The position numbers and the translations under genes were made by a program. Of a stretch of DNA of 64,000 bases, positions 54,878 through 63,991 are shown piece after piece; the stretch's first letter is position 1; each line of letters begins with the position of its first letter. Origin of the DNA: Natrialba swarupiae (lineage in GTDB: Archaea > Halobacteriota > Halobacteria > Halobacteriales > Natrialbaceae). The DNA is taken from assembly GCF_008245225.1 (NCBI RefSeq), contig NZ_VTAW01000019.1, positions 18,747 through 82,746 on the forward strand. Reading direction: 5' to 3'. Below the pieces are notes generated by a model, which searched no databases, had not been told where the DNA came from, and saw only the letters and a list, made by a program, of their open reading frames with translations.

Positions 54878-55001
54878 ACGTGCGAGTGTTACACCGCGAG
54901 TTGAAATAGTTCACGACAGATCTGCCGTCGACGCTGCATGTTTCGAAAACGACGACGCTCAAACCCGTCTCCCCTCGATCTTCGCCGTCGGGTGGCGAAG
55001 A

Positions 55002-55889
55002 TTAGACAGCCCCGTACGCGCCGAGACGAGTGCCATCGAGCAGGTACGCTTCGCCGTCCACGAGCCCCTCTGGAAGGAACGGCGAGAGAAACGACTGATC
55101 CGGGACGTTCACCCAGGTTCCGCCGACGAGGTCGTTAAACGCCGGCACCACGACGAGTTTCGGTCCACGTCCCCTCGGGAGCCAGGAGACGTCGTCGTAC
55201 TCGGGGCGGTCACGAAACGGACCCGGATCGACCCGCCCACGAAGCCACGCCCGTTCCACCCGGCTCCCCCCGATCTCGTCCTCGAGTCGGACACAGGGGT
55301 GTTCGTGTCCGAGACAGAGCACGTCGCTCTCGAGAACGGCCGGCGCTGGCCAGGTGTGGCCGTGACAGACACCGAGACCCCCGAGTCGAACACCGTCGCC
55401 GGGAACGATGGTTACGCGCCCGCTACCGGCCGGCGTATCGCCATCGTGGGCCGGAGATCCGGAATCGGCGCCGCTCGCCGAATCGTCGCCGTCGATCTCG
55501 GTCGGCTCACCGTCACCGAGCCAGGTTTCGATCAGCCCGTCGTGATTCCCTTTCACGATCGTCACGTCGAGGCTCGTGGGAAGGGATTCGAACAACACCT
55601 CGAGTTCGCCGCGTTCAGCGCCGCCGGGGTCGCCGATCGAGTGCATCAGATCGCCGAGAACGACGAATCGATCCGGATCGACGCGGTCCACGAGCGAAAG
55701 TACCCGTTCCCGACGGTCAGGGGCTCGTCCGGGAACGTCGACTCCGCGTTCGTACCGGAGCGCGTCTTCGTAGCCAGCGTGATAGTCGGCGACGAGGAGT
55801 GCCCGCTCGCACCCAACGGTCGCGATCGCAGCCGGTTCGCCCGGGACGGGATCGACACGCGCCTTCGGGGTGGGTCGGTCGGCGTCCAT
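55002..55889 (-). CDS. calcineurin-type phosphoesterase of the RPA operon
   Basis: The 295-residue metallophosphatase has the five-block metal site: LLVADYHAGYEDALR, VVLGDLMHSIGD, VKGNHDGLIE, GVCHGHTWP and LCLGHEHP. This branch is called Rpe in haloarchaea when it lies with rpa and rpap. It begins eight bases after rpap. Its substrate is unknown, but the linkage suggests a nuclease or phosphatase acting on DNA repair intermediates. An acidic insert (about 130-160) is unusual. Confidence 0.88.
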   Translation of the reverse strand: MDADRPTPKARVDPVPGEPAAIATVGCERALLVADYHAGYEDALRYERGVDVPGRAPDRRERVLSLVDRVDPDRFVVLGDLMHSIGDPGGAERGELEVLFESLPTSLDVTIVKGNHDGLIETWLGDGEPTEIDGDDSASGADSGSPAHDGDTPAGSGRVTIVPGDGVRLGGLGVCHGHTWPAPAVLESDVLCLGHEHPCVRLEDEIGGSRVERAWLRGRVDPGPFRDRPEYDDVSWLPRGRGPKLVVVPAFNDLVGGTWVNVPDQSFLSPFLPEGLVDGEAYLLDGTRLGAYGAV

Positions 55890-55897
55890 TCGATACC

Positions 55898-57754
55898 CTA
55901 GATCGGCTTCAACGTTCCGTCGTCCGGTTCGTAACACCGACCGCTCATCAGCGCGTCCTGTATGGCGTCCTCGACATCGTCCGCGGCCACACCGATCTCG
56001 TCTGAGACGGCCTCGACCACCGCGGCCCGATCCGCTCCGTCGCCGTCGTCGAGGTCGCCCATCGTTTCGACGACCCGTTCCTGAAGGTCGACGTCCTCGA
56101 GGGAAGCGTCGCCTCCGGATTCGTCGTCTTCGTCCTCGTCGTCCGCCGTCGATTCGACACCTGTCTCGTCGCCACTCACGCCTTCGTCAGCCGCCCCGTC
56201 GTCGCTCGAGTCGGCCGGTTCGGCGACGGAATCAGCCGGTGCGGCGTTCTCGTCAGCTTCGAGATCGGTGGCGGCGTCGGAGTCGTCCTCGAGTCGCGAC
56301 TGTGGCGGCGCACCGAGTTTGTCCGATCCATCGCTCCCGTCGGCTCCGGACGTGGCCGCCTCCGGTTTCGCACTCTCGGTATCGGCGCCCGCCTCGGAAT
56401 CGTCGTCCTCCGGAACGTCGATATCCGCTTTGCCGGGGTCGTCGACCTCGCTTCCAGTCGTGAACTCGGTGCCGAACTCGGCCTCGAGTCGTTTACGCTC
56501 CTCGTCGTCCATCTCGTACATCTCGTCGGCGGCGTCGAACTGCTCGGCGACGCCCTCGTCAGTCCCACCGTCGTCACCGGTGGATTCGTCGGTGTCGTCC
56601 GCGTCGTCGTCGGACGTCGACTGCGTCGGTTTCGTATGCTGTTCGGCACCGGTCGCTGCCGAATCGGGTTCGGCCTCGGTGGCTTCCGAGTCGAGTTCGG
56701 CTTCCGAATCAGCCTCGAGCGTCGATCCGGAGTCGGCTTCCGACTCGAGTGCGTCGCTCGAGACCGCTTCGACGGACTCTGTGCCGGATTCCACGGCGAC
56801 CGACGGCGCCTCGTCGGCCGTGTCAGTGGTCGAACCGCCGCTCGCCGACGCCGTGCCGACGACGGACGAACTGGCCTCGGTTCCGGACGCTCGATTCGTC
56901 GCCGACTCGGGGTCCGTTCCGGATGTGCCCTCGTCGCCGGCTCCCGCGACCGACTCGGCCGGTTCGGATGCGGTGTCGATCGTGGCGTCGACGTCGAGGT
57001 CCGTAGCGTCCGCGCTCGTGAGGTCCGCGAGCGAGTCGAACGTCGTTCCGTCGTCTCGAGAGTCCTCGGGACCGACCGCGAGTCCCGACACCTGATCGCG
57101 CTCGCCCGCGACGACCTCGACCGCCTCTATCGCACAGTCTCGGAGCGCACCGAGATACGACGGCGTCGTCCCGTAGTGGCGCTGTGCGAGCGGGATTCCG
57201 GCCGCGAGTCCGTTCTCGACGCCCGCTTCGAGCAACGCGTCGGTGAGGTCGTCCCCGCTTGCCTCGAGTGCTGTTATGCCAGCGTAGGTCCCGATCCGTT
57301 CGACCGTCTGCTCGGCGGCGCCGACGACCCAGCGGTCGCGGGTGTCGGCGTCGACCGTCGCGATACTCTCGGGGCGGATCGACGTGTAAACCTGATCGGA
57401 ATCCTCGGGCTGGAACGTCCGGGCTTTCCCGGTAACGGCGACGAACGCCGGCGGATCGAGGGACTCGAGCGTCGCGAGTTCGTCGGGCTGGTACTGGCCG
57501 GCGTAGACGACGAACGCGCCGGTCGGATCGACGACGCGTGCACGAAGCATCTCGTCGTTGACCGACGTGACTTCGGTGAGCGTCCCGACGACGAACAGCC
57601 GGTTCAGCCGGGCACCGGTCGGCGAGACGACGTAGTTGGGCGCTCGTTCCTCGTCGCTTTCGGTATGTGACAGCGTCGCATCGTCGTACTCCGCCGCGAA
57701 CAGCCGGTAAGCGATCTCGCGGCCCGGAATCTCCTCGTCTTCGTTCGCGCTCAT
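55898..57754 (-). CDS. rpap1: RPA-associated protein (COG3390)
   Basis: The 618-residue protein is in three parts. The first is an OB-type domain (about 1-200: PGREIAYRLFAAEYDDA, GTLTEVTSVNDEMLRARVVDPTG, VYAGQYQPDELATLE). A very acidic, repetitive Ser/Asp/Glu linker follows (about 215-550). The last is a winged-helix-like domain of about 60 residues (LQERVVETMGDLDDGDG, EIGVAADDVEDAIQDALMSG). It forms a single-stranded-DNA-binding complex with the RPA subunit encoded upstream; genetic data come from Haloferax volcanii. The linker is notably long. It overlaps rpa by ATGA. Confidence 0.9.
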   Translation of the reverse strand: MSANEDEEIPGREIAYRLFAAEYDDATLSHTESDEERAPNYVVSPTGARLNRLFVVGTLTEVTSVNDEMLRARVVDPTGAFVVYAGQYQPDELATLESLDPPAFVAVTGKARTFQPEDSDQVYTSIRPESIATVDADTRDRWVVGAAEQTVERIGTYAGITALEASGDDLTDALLEAGVENGLAAGIPLAQRHYGTTPSYLGALRDCAIEAVEVVAGERDQVSGLAVGPEDSRDDGTTFDSLADLTSADATDLDVDATIDTASEPAESVAGAGDEGTSGTDPESATNRASGTEASSSVVGTASASGGSTTDTADEAPSVAVESGTESVEAVSSDALESEADSGSTLEADSEAELDSEATEAEPDSAATGAEQHTKPTQSTSDDDADDTDESTGDDGGTDEGVAEQFDAADEMYEMDDEERKRLEAEFGTEFTTGSEVDDPGKADIDVPEDDDSEAGADTESAKPEAATSGADGSDGSDKLGAPPQSRLEDDSDAATDLEADENAAPADSVAEPADSSDDGAADEGVSGDETGVESTADDEDEDDESGGDASLEDVDLQERVVETMGDLDDGDGADRAAVVEAVSDEIGVAADDVEDAIQDALMSGRCYEPDDGTLKPI

Positions 57755-59052
57755 GCGTCCACCACCTCACGGTCGTCGACGCCGTCGATTTCCTCGAGGA
57801 ATACACGTGCGCGGGCCTCCGGATCGTCGTCGCTCTCTTCGAACGACTCCGCGTCGAGGTTCGCGCCGTACTCGTCGACCGAGAGGTGACCGCGCACGCG
57901 GTACTCGCGGCCGACGATCCGCTCGCGAATCGTGTCGGCGACGACCTCCTGATCCATCGCCTCGCGGGCCTGTTCTAAGGCGTCCTCTAAGCTACCGCCG
58001 TAGACCTGCTCGGTGAGTTCGTCGTCGAGAACGGCGGTGACGGTTCCGGTGCCGTCGTCGAGGATCGCCTTCACGCGCAGGTCGTCGATTCCGTCGACCT
58101 CGCCGTGGGTTCGACACTGCCCCTTCTGGATGACCCGGTAGCACTCGGGACAGCGCTGGATGAGCCCGGAGCCGTCTCGAACCGCGATGAGGTTGCCGAC
58201 GACGCAGACGTCGTAGACGCCGCCGGTGCGAACCGCGTCACCGATATCCATCGTGGTCGAATCGGTGCCGACGTCGATCTCGCGCTCGAGTTCCGAAACC
58301 GCCGAGAACTCGGAGACGTTGACCTCCGGAACCCCGCGGAACTCCTGGACGTAGGCGTTCTCGATGCGAACCGGTCCGCCCTCCTCGATCGCGGGGGCGG
58401 GTTCCCAGTTCGTAAACGGGAGTCGGCCGCTCTCGTCGCCGAAGACACCGCTTAAGATCTCCGTCTCGCCGTCGCGGCCGTCAATCGTTCGCCGTTCACA
58501 CTCGAGGACTGCAACCTCGACGTTGACTGCTCGATCGCCCGTCTGTACGTCGGCGAGTTGCGCGTCGCCGCCGATCTCGTGGGGAACGTCGAGTGGCTCC
58601 TCCGAGAACGACAGCGAGGTACTCTCGCCGAGGTTGAGTTCGGGTTCGCCGTCCCACTCGCGGACGCCGGCATTCCCGGCGGTGATCGTGTCGCCAGGCG
58701 AGAGGCCGAAGTCCTCCCAGGCGGTGTAGTCGATGACGCCCGTCTCGCCGGCGAGTTTCCCCTCGACGATGACGTGATCGGAGCCCTGGTAGCGGATCGA
58801 CCGCTCGCCGGCCGTCAGGACGACCCCCGTCACGGTGACGTTGCCGTCCTCGGGCGTGATCTCACCGATCTCCTTCGAAGACGGGGCGGAGCCGCCGCCG
58901 CTCGAGCCGTCGCCGTACTTCCGGCGCAGGCTGCCTTTCGCTTCGTCGATCGGGACGCTGTACTCGATCAGATTCTGCAGGTCGGATTTGACCTCCTCTT
59001 TGTCGACACCGAGGTCGGAGGCGAGATCCTCGGCATGATCGTCGAGTTCCAT
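57751..59052 (-). CDS. rpa1: replication protein A large subunit
   Basis: The 433-residue single-stranded-DNA-binding protein has about three OB folds (about 65-160, 165-270, 280-390; VTGVVLTAGERSIRYQGSD, GRLPFTNWEPAP, GVYDVCVVGNLIAVRDGSG) and a zinc finger CPECYRVIQKGQCRTHG (Cys-x2-Cys-x8-Cys-x2-His). A small helical region precedes the first OB. It protects ssDNA in replication, repair and recombination. Start 59052 (MELDDHAEDLASDLG) is the family start. It heads the rpa-rpap-phosphoesterase operon. Confidence 0.95.
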   Translation of the reverse strand: MELDDHAEDLASDLGVDKEEVKSDLQNLIEYSVPIDEAKGSLRRKYGDGSSGGGSAPSSKEIGEITPEDGNVTVTGVVLTAGERSIRYQGSDHVIVEGKLAGETGVIDYTAWEDFGLSPGDTITAGNAGVREWDGEPELNLGESTSLSFSEEPLDVPHEIGGDAQLADVQTGDRAVNVEVAVLECERRTIDGRDGETEILSGVFGDESGRLPFTNWEPAPAIEEGGPVRIENAYVQEFRGVPEVNVSEFSAVSELEREIDVGTDSTTMDIGDAVRTGGVYDVCVVGNLIAVRDGSGLIQRCPECYRVIQKGQCRTHGEVDGIDDLRVKAILDDGTGTVTAVLDDELTEQVYGGSLEDALEQAREAMDQEVVADTIRERIVGREYRVRGHLSVDEYGANLDAESFEESDDDPEARARVFLEEIDGVDDREVVDA

Positions 59053-59316
59053 CACCGGGATTTCGAGCGGGGCCGTAAAAAGCGTTCCCGCACCGCGGTG
59101 GAAGTGTACAGTTGTGGATACCCCTCCGACAGCCCCGCGGACCGACTGGGCGTCGCGTCTCGAGCCCGTGCCAGACGTTCGAGTGGTAACCTGCCACTCC
59201 AGACACTCTCGAGTGTCAAACGGCCCTATGTGTCGCTCGGCCCGCTGGAACCGACTCCGTCGTTCGAGGTCAGACGACAGCGGTGGATTCATTCCGGTGG
59301 CCGATCCGGTGTCCCT

Positions 59317-59526
59317 ATGGAACGAATCGGCGCGGCACTCGGCGGACTCGCGTTCGTCGCGGCAATCTTCGGCGGCATCGTCGTCATCAGGATCCTCACG
59401 AGGGCGCTGTACGCCGTCATCTGGTTCGCAGAGACGGTCGCGACGCTCGCGTTCGCCCTCCTGATCGGCTACGTCGTCTATCGCATTCTGCTCGGCTCGA
59501 GCGACGATCCCCGTCGATTCGATTGA
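59317..59526 (+). CDS. small membrane protein, unknown
   Basis: The 69-residue protein has two hydrophobic helices (ALGGLAFVAAIFGGIVVIRIL and WFAETVATLAFALLIGYVVYR, each quoted in part as ALGGLAFVAAIF and TVATLAFALLIG) and an acidic end (SSDDPRRFD). The ATG at 59317 gives the first good start. It is divergent from rpa1, and it lies upstream of the second hairpin element. I recognise no family. Confidence 0.6.
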   Translation: MERIGAALGGLAFVAAIFGGIVVIRILTRALYAVIWFAETVATLAFALLIGYVVYRILLGSSDDPRRFD

Positions 59527-59633
59527 CACTGCCGGAGGGAACTATCTGAAGATCGGTCGCTCTGCTGCGGCCGTCACCGTCGGGGACGGCCGCGAGTTCA
59601 CGATCGACGTCTCATACGGGTTACTGTAAATCG

Positions 59634-59696
59634 GTACCGCCGAAACCGCGACCAGTTTGGGGTTTCAGCGGTACAACGGTACAGCGATCCGTATCA
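59634..59696 (-). repeat. dispersed hairpin element, copy B (between small membrane protein and uspA)
   Basis: On the minus strand it begins with TGATACGGATCGCTG and contains GTACCGTTGTACCGCTGA. GTACCGCTGAAACC (59674-59661) pairs with GGTTTCGGCGGTAC (59647-59634), fully if one G-U is allowed, around a 13-base loop. The corresponding pair that is C-G in copy A is A-U here. It lies downstream of the minus-strand UspA gene and a cupredoxin-like remnant. Confidence 0.65.
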
Positions 59697-59717
59697 CCGA
59701 CTGCTCTCCGACAGTAG

Positions 59718-59857
59718 AGTTCCCTCGTCGGCTCGGGTTCCAACGGCTCGCGATCCGGACCTTACGAAATTACGTGGGAAAACGCCGACAGTGCGGACCA
59801 GAATATCGAGATCTGGAACGAGGACGGTGAGGTCGTCGACGACTACTATCAGGCCGT
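59718..59857 (+). pseudogene. cupredoxin/halocyanin-like fragment
   Basis: The + frame from about 59718 reads GSNGSRSGPYEITWENADSA, continues with NIEIWNEDGEVVDDYYQ, and ends at the 3' end of the opposite UspA gene. The strand-loop-strand pattern (Tyr-Glu-Ile-x-Trp-Glu-Asn ... Ile-Trp-Asn-Glu-Asp-Gly-Glu-Val-Val) is like the middle of a haloarchaeal blue-copper domain. The N-terminal signal, upstream strands and the copper Cys/His/Met loop are absent. No promoter or start is seen. It is a remnant of about 45 codons, probably left after deletion. Confidence 0.5.
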
Positions 59858-60253
59858 AAGCACCGGTCTGTCGACGTCTCTGACGACGCGTTCGGCGACG
59901 CTTCCGATGTGATCTCCCGAGGTACGTCCGCGATGTCCGAGCACGAGGAGATCGGCGTCGATCGATTCGGCGTAGTCACCGATCGCTTTCGGTGGATGAC
60001 CGCGACGCAGTTCGGTCGTGACGTCGACGTCCCCCCGTGAGTGGACGTCGGTCAGTAACTCGGTTGCGTACTCACGCAGGTCGTCGACGACGTCGGCGGA
60101 ATCAGCGAGCATCGAGTCGCCGTATCGCCGCGTATCGACGACGGCAATCGCGTGAAGTTCGGCGTCGAACGTCGAGGCCAGATCGAGCGCCTGCTCGAGC
60201 GCTCGATTTGCGGCTTCACTGCCATCGGTGGCGACGAGGATCCGTTCGTACAT
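59849..60253 (-). CDS. universal stress protein, UspA family
   Basis: The 134-residue single Usp domain has YERILVATDGSEAANRALEQA at the start and the nucleotide loop GHRGRTSGDHIGSVAERVV near 110. The ending is RPVLTA. Start 60253 (MYERILVATDG) is the family start. It is one of three Usp genes in 2.2 kb, all in the same direction, separated by 190-200 bases and so possibly separately expressed. Confidence 0.9.
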   Translation of the reverse strand: MYERILVATDGSEAANRALEQALDLASTFDAELHAIAVVDTRRYGDSMLADSADVVDDLREYATELLTDVHSRGDVDVTTELRRGHPPKAIGDYAESIDADLLVLGHRGRTSGDHIGSVAERVVRDVDRPVLTA

Positions 60254-60445
60254 GTACGGGGAGTGGTCCACGGACGGACACTAATACCTTTCATACGGAC
60301 TGTGATGTGTCTGTCTCGGTCGACCGCGAAACGGTCGACGATCGCCCGGCAATCAGTCACGACAACCCGCATCCTACGAACCACCGGACGACAGTTTCAC
60401 CACCGATTCTACGAGCGAGAGCGAACGGACCGCATCTGGCCCCTA

Positions 60446-60871
60446 TCAGCGGACGACGACGACCGGGATCGGGGATCTTCGAACGACGTTCTCGGCGACG
60501 CTTCCGAGCAACAGCCGCGAAACCCCCTGCCTGCCGTGGCTCCCGACGACGATCGTGTCTGAGGCGTGGTCGTCGGCGTACTCGACGAGACGCTGGTCCG
60601 GTTTTCCCGAAACGACGTCCGTGTCGACCGAACGATCGTATTCGGCCGCGACGGCCGTCGCGCCGTCGAGGACGTCCTCTGCGTGCTCGAGCGCCCGATC
60701 ACTGACGGGGAGGTCGACCGACGGACCGTCGAACACCCCTAACTGTCCCTCCGGAACCTGGATAACGTATACTGCCGTGACGTCCGCATCCGGAAAGTTC
60801 TCGAAGGCGAATCCGAGGGCGGCGTCAGCGAGTGGTGTGCCGTCGTATCCGACGAGTATTCGGTCACTCAT
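60446..60871 (-). CDS. universal stress protein, UspA family
   Basis: The 141-residue single domain has RILVGYDGTPLADAALGFAF and the ATP-binding segment GSHGRQGVSRLLLGSVAENVV (key Gly-x-x-Gly-x9-Gly-Ser). The ending is PIPVVVVR. Start 60871 (MSDRILVGYDG). It is more canonical in its ATP site than its neighbour at 59849. Confidence 0.9.
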   Translation of the reverse strand: MSDRILVGYDGTPLADAALGFAFENFPDADVTAVYVIQVPEGQLGVFDGPSVDLPVSDRALEHAEDVLDGATAVAAEYDRSVDTDVVSGKPDQRLVEYADDHASDTIVVGSHGRQGVSRLLLGSVAENVVRRSPIPVVVVR

Positions 60872-61065
60872 GGCTGTGGCCGTCGTCTCGGAACCGACCG
60901 TTGCACCGCGAACGACTCGAGGCGATGTCCATAGGCGGTTTTCACCGGCGAAATACGTATACTTCACCCCCGACATCGACGAGGGTCGTTCAGTTGTGAC
61001 AGTCGTCTCGGACGGTCTTCTGGCAGTCCCACCGGTGGTCGTCACGTCCCGAGATTGCGTCGGCG

Positions 61066-61974
61066 TTACCCGATCGTCAACACTGGCCGATTCGACTGGT
61101 CGAGAACGCGGGCGGCCGTTCCGCCGAGAACGCGCCGACGGACGTCGTCTCGATCGTCGGCGCGTCCGCCGCGTCTCCCCATCGCAATCAGGTCCGCATC
61201 GACGTCCTCCGCATACGAGACGAGCTCGGCGGCCGGAACGCCGCGGCGGACGTCGGTTCTCACGTCGAGACCCCGGTCCTGGGCGTCGAATCGGACCGGT
61301 TCGATCACGTCGTGGGCGCCCTCGCGGAGGAGTTCCGAGAGTCGCTGGGAAACGGAGTCGAGTGCGAGCCTCGTCTCGTCGATCACGTGAACGACGTGGA
61401 CGGTCGCTTCGACGGTCGCGGCGAACTCGAGTGCGTGGGTTGCAGACTCTCGAGCGAGGGCGCTTCCGTCGACGGGGACGACGATCCGCTCGGGCGTCCC
61501 GGACCCGGCGTCTGACCACGTCGGCCCGTCGGACGGAACGGCGAGGACTGGAATCGCAGCCTCGAGGAGGACCCGCTCTACGGTACTCCCGATTCGCGTC
61601 CGGTCTCTCCTCCCGGCTCTCCCGGTCGCGGCCGCCGTGGCTCCTCGCGTTCCCATCACGATCAGATCGATTCCGCGTTCGTCGACGACGTCGCCGATCC
61701 CGTGGTCGGGAACGCCGGTGCGTTGCTCCGAGACGACGTTCACCCCGTCGGCCTCTGCGCGATCGACGACCGCCGTGAGCGCCTCTCGCGATCGACGGTC
61801 GGCCTCCGCCTCGATCGTCTCTGCGTCGTCGGGCGGGAGGTCGTACTCGAGTGGCTCGCGGACGGACAGCGCGTGGACGGTCCCGTCGACTGCCCGTGCG
61901 ATTCCGACTGCCGGCTCGATCGCCGCTCGCGACTCGTCGCTCCCGTCGACTGGGACCAGAATCGTTGCGTACAC
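61066..61974 (-). CDS. tandem-domain universal stress protein
   Basis: The product is about 302 residues with two Usp domains: the first opens YATILVPVDGSDESRAA and has GTRGATAAATGRAGRR, and the second opens RIVVPVDGSALARESATH and ends PVLTIG. The first ATP loop is altered by an Arg-rich insert (about 130-145), and the second reads GRRGGRADDRDDV, so neither looks fully canonical. The start at 61974 (GTG) is chosen because upstream codons, though open to 62280, cross tandem repeats and are not homologous. Confidence 0.82.
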   Translation of the reverse strand: MYATILVPVDGSDESRAAIEPAVGIARAVDGTVHALSVREPLEYDLPPDDAETIEAEADRRSREALTAVVDRAEADGVNVVSEQRTGVPDHGIGDVVDERGIDLIVMGTRGATAAATGRAGRRDRTRIGSTVERVLLEAAIPVLAVPSDGPTWSDAGSGTPERIVVPVDGSALARESATHALEFAATVEATVHVVHVIDETRLALDSVSQRLSELLREGAHDVIEPVRFDAQDRGLDVRTDVRRGVPAAELVSYAEDVDADLIAMGRRGGRADDRDDVRRRVLGGTAARVLDQSNRPVLTIG

Positions 61975-62350
61975 GTCGCCCGGACGTACTGCGGTGACCG
62001 ACAAAAAGCCATCTGTGGTCTGATTGGTGCTGAGGACCCCTGTTATCGAGTGAGGTTCGGGAGGGGACTCGAGACGTGCGGGGTCGGACCGGACTCGAGA
62101 CGTGCGGGGTCGGACCGGACTCGAGACGCGCGAGCCGTGTACTGACGTCTGGGAGCTACCCTGATCCGGCCGGGGTCGCGCTGGCACTGGCGTACAACAA
62201 GACCCTGTCGGATCCCGAACCCACCAGGGAACGGCCAATTGTGGGCGGGGTGACCACGACCGAAGTACTGAAGTCGTCACTCACGTGTTCCTAGCTGTCG
62301 GACATGATCGCGAAAACGAACGTGGGCGGGGACGATCAGTTTCGCGAGCG
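61975..62350. other. intergenic region with short tandem duplication
   Basis: About 375 bases lie between the tandem Usp gene and the ABC1 kinase gene, which diverge. The gap holds a 26-base direct repeat (62066-62117) with a partial third copy. No other gene-like frame is convincing. Promoters of both divergent genes should be here, but I could not place them with confidence. Confidence 0.5.
62066..62132. repeat. 26-bp direct repeat, two copies plus a partial one
   Basis: The unit GACTCGAGACGTGCGGGGTC plus six bases occurs at 62066-62091 and 62092-62117, apparently identical, then restarts (GACTCGAGACGCGCG) and diverges. It lies between divergent genes, where replication slippage may have doubled it. 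Confidence 0.8.
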
Positions 62351-63928
62351 ATGAACGACTACCGCCGGTACGTTCAGGTCGTCGTCAGTTTTCTGCCCGT
62401 CGCGTTCGCCCTCCTCAGGGACCGTCGACGCTATCTCCTGTTCGGCCCGTCGAGACGGACGAGCGAGGCCGTCGATCGCAGACGTGCCGAACGACTCCGG
62501 AAGACGATGCTCGAGCTGGGGCCGGCGTTTATCAAGGTCGGACAGGTTCTCTCGACGCGCCCCGACATCGTCCCGCCGACGTACGCCGACGTCTTCTCGA
62601 AACTGCAAGACGAGGTTCCGGAAGAGGCCGGCGGCGAACCGTTCGCCGTTCTCGAGGAAGAACTCGGCGAGACGCTCGATCTCGAGACGGTAGAGCCGGT
62701 TGCGGGTGGCTCGCTCGCGTTCGTCTACACCGCCGCGTACGACGGCGACCGCATCGCACTGAAGGTCCGTCGCCCGGGGCTCCGTGCGCTCGTCGAACGC
62801 GACCTACGTGTCATTCGTCGGCTCCTGCCGATACTGCTGTTGTTCGTCGACGAGCGTCAGCGCTACTCCCTCGAGAACGCCGCGAACGATTTCGAGGAGA
62901 TCATCGTGGACGAACTGGATCTCGAACGGGAAGCGACCATGATGGTCGAGATCGGGGAGAACTTCGCCGACGACGACCGGGTAGTCATCCCCGACGTTTA
63001 CCCGGAACTCTGCTCGAAGCGCGTCGTCGCGATGGAGTACGTCGAAGGCGAGAAGATCACGGACGAGGAGGCGCTCAGCGACGTCGGAACGACGCCATCG
63101 GAGATGGCGACGTTGATCACGCGGATCTACCTGAAGATGGGGCTGGTCGACGGCGTCTTCCACGCGGACCCCCACCCCGGAAACCTCGCGGTGACATCGG
63201 AGGGCCGTCTCGTCATCTACGACTACGGGATGAGTCAACGGCTCACCGAGCAAGAACAGGCCGACATCGCCTCCCTGTATCGGACGCTCGTCCGGCGTGA
63301 CGTCGACGGGCTGGTGAACGCACTCGTCGCACTCGAGGTGCTCGAGCCGACGGTCGACCGCGTCGCGGTTCGACAGGTCCTCGAGATGGTGATCGAAACG
63401 CTCCAAGGCCAGTCGGCGCTCACCTGGCGGACGATCATCACCGAACTGTTCGCGATGCTCCACGACTTCCCGTTTCGGATTCCGCCGAACGTCATGTTGC
63501 TCGTCAGGGTCGGCACCGTCGGCGAGGGCGTCTGCCGAAGCCTCGATCCGGAGTTCGACTTCCTCGAGACGACCCAGTCGTTTCTCGTCGACCACGGCTT
63601 CGTCGAGAGCGAACTCGAGACGTTGTTCGAAGACGTCAGAGCCGATCTTCGTCGATCGGCACCGGTCGTCGCGGGGATGCCAGCACGTCTCGACGCCGTG
63701 CTCGGACAGCTCGAACGCGGCGAACTGGTCGTCAGAACGGAGTCGACGGACCCCGTCCGTGCCGACGATTCGGGTCTCGGCTACGCCGTCCTCTCGAGTG
63801 CGTTCGTGATCTCGTCGGCGGTGGTGGTAACGTACGAGCCGCTTTACGCGGCGATCGGTGCGGCGTTCGCCCTCTGGTTTCTGGCCCTCTACGTTCGAAA
63901 CCGACTGGACAGGACGAAGACGAGTTGA
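62351..63928 (+). CDS. ABC1/UbiB/AarF family atypical kinase
   Basis: The 525-residue protein has the ABC1 elements: FIKVGQVLSTRPDIVP (the KxGQ signature), the ATP-site lysine in IALKVRRPGL, EYVEGEKITDEEA, the catalytic segment VFHADPHPGNLAVT, and IYDYGMSQRL in place of the kinase DFG (here Asp-Tyr-Gly). Two hydrophobic helices close the protein (about 475-510). UbiB-type proteins are ATPases or kinases needed for quinone or lipid handling; the haloarchaeal target is unknown. Start 62351 (MNDYRRY). Confidence 0.92.
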   Translation: MNDYRRYVQVVVSFLPVAFALLRDRRRYLLFGPSRRTSEAVDRRRAERLRKTMLELGPAFIKVGQVLSTRPDIVPPTYADVFSKLQDEVPEEAGGEPFAVLEEELGETLDLETVEPVAGGSLAFVYTAAYDGDRIALKVRRPGLRALVERDLRVIRRLLPILLLFVDERQRYSLENAANDFEEIIVDELDLEREATMMVEIGENFADDDRVVIPDVYPELCSKRVVAMEYVEGEKITDEEALSDVGTTPSEMATLITRIYLKMGLVDGVFHADPHPGNLAVTSEGRLVIYDYGMSQRLTEQEQADIASLYRTLVRRDVDGLVNALVALEVLEPTVDRVAVRQVLEMVIETLQGQSALTWRTIITELFAMLHDFPFRIPPNVMLLVRVGTVGEGVCRSLDPEFDFLETTQSFLVDHGFVESELETLFEDVRADLRRSAPVVAGMPARLDAVLGQLERGELVVRTESTDPVRADDSGLGYAVLSSAFVISSAVVVTYEPLYAAIGAAFALWFLALYVRNRLDRTKTS

Positions 63929-63948
63929 CATCCTCCCCGCCCTGAACA
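63926..63948. mobile_element. possible IS200/IS605-type element end
   Basis: TGACATCCTCCCCGCCCTGA directly after the kinase gene resembles the right end of haloarchaeal IS200/IS605 (IS1341-type) elements, whose transposon-side sequence reads GGGCGGGGAGGATGTCA. No tnpA or tnpB gene and no second half of the hairpin are in view, so it is a remnant or a chance match. The stop codon of the kinase gene is inside it. Confidence 0.35.
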
Positions 63949-63991
63949 GTAGACGCCGAACCTAATTTGCGACGTCGCTGGTAGGGTGGCT

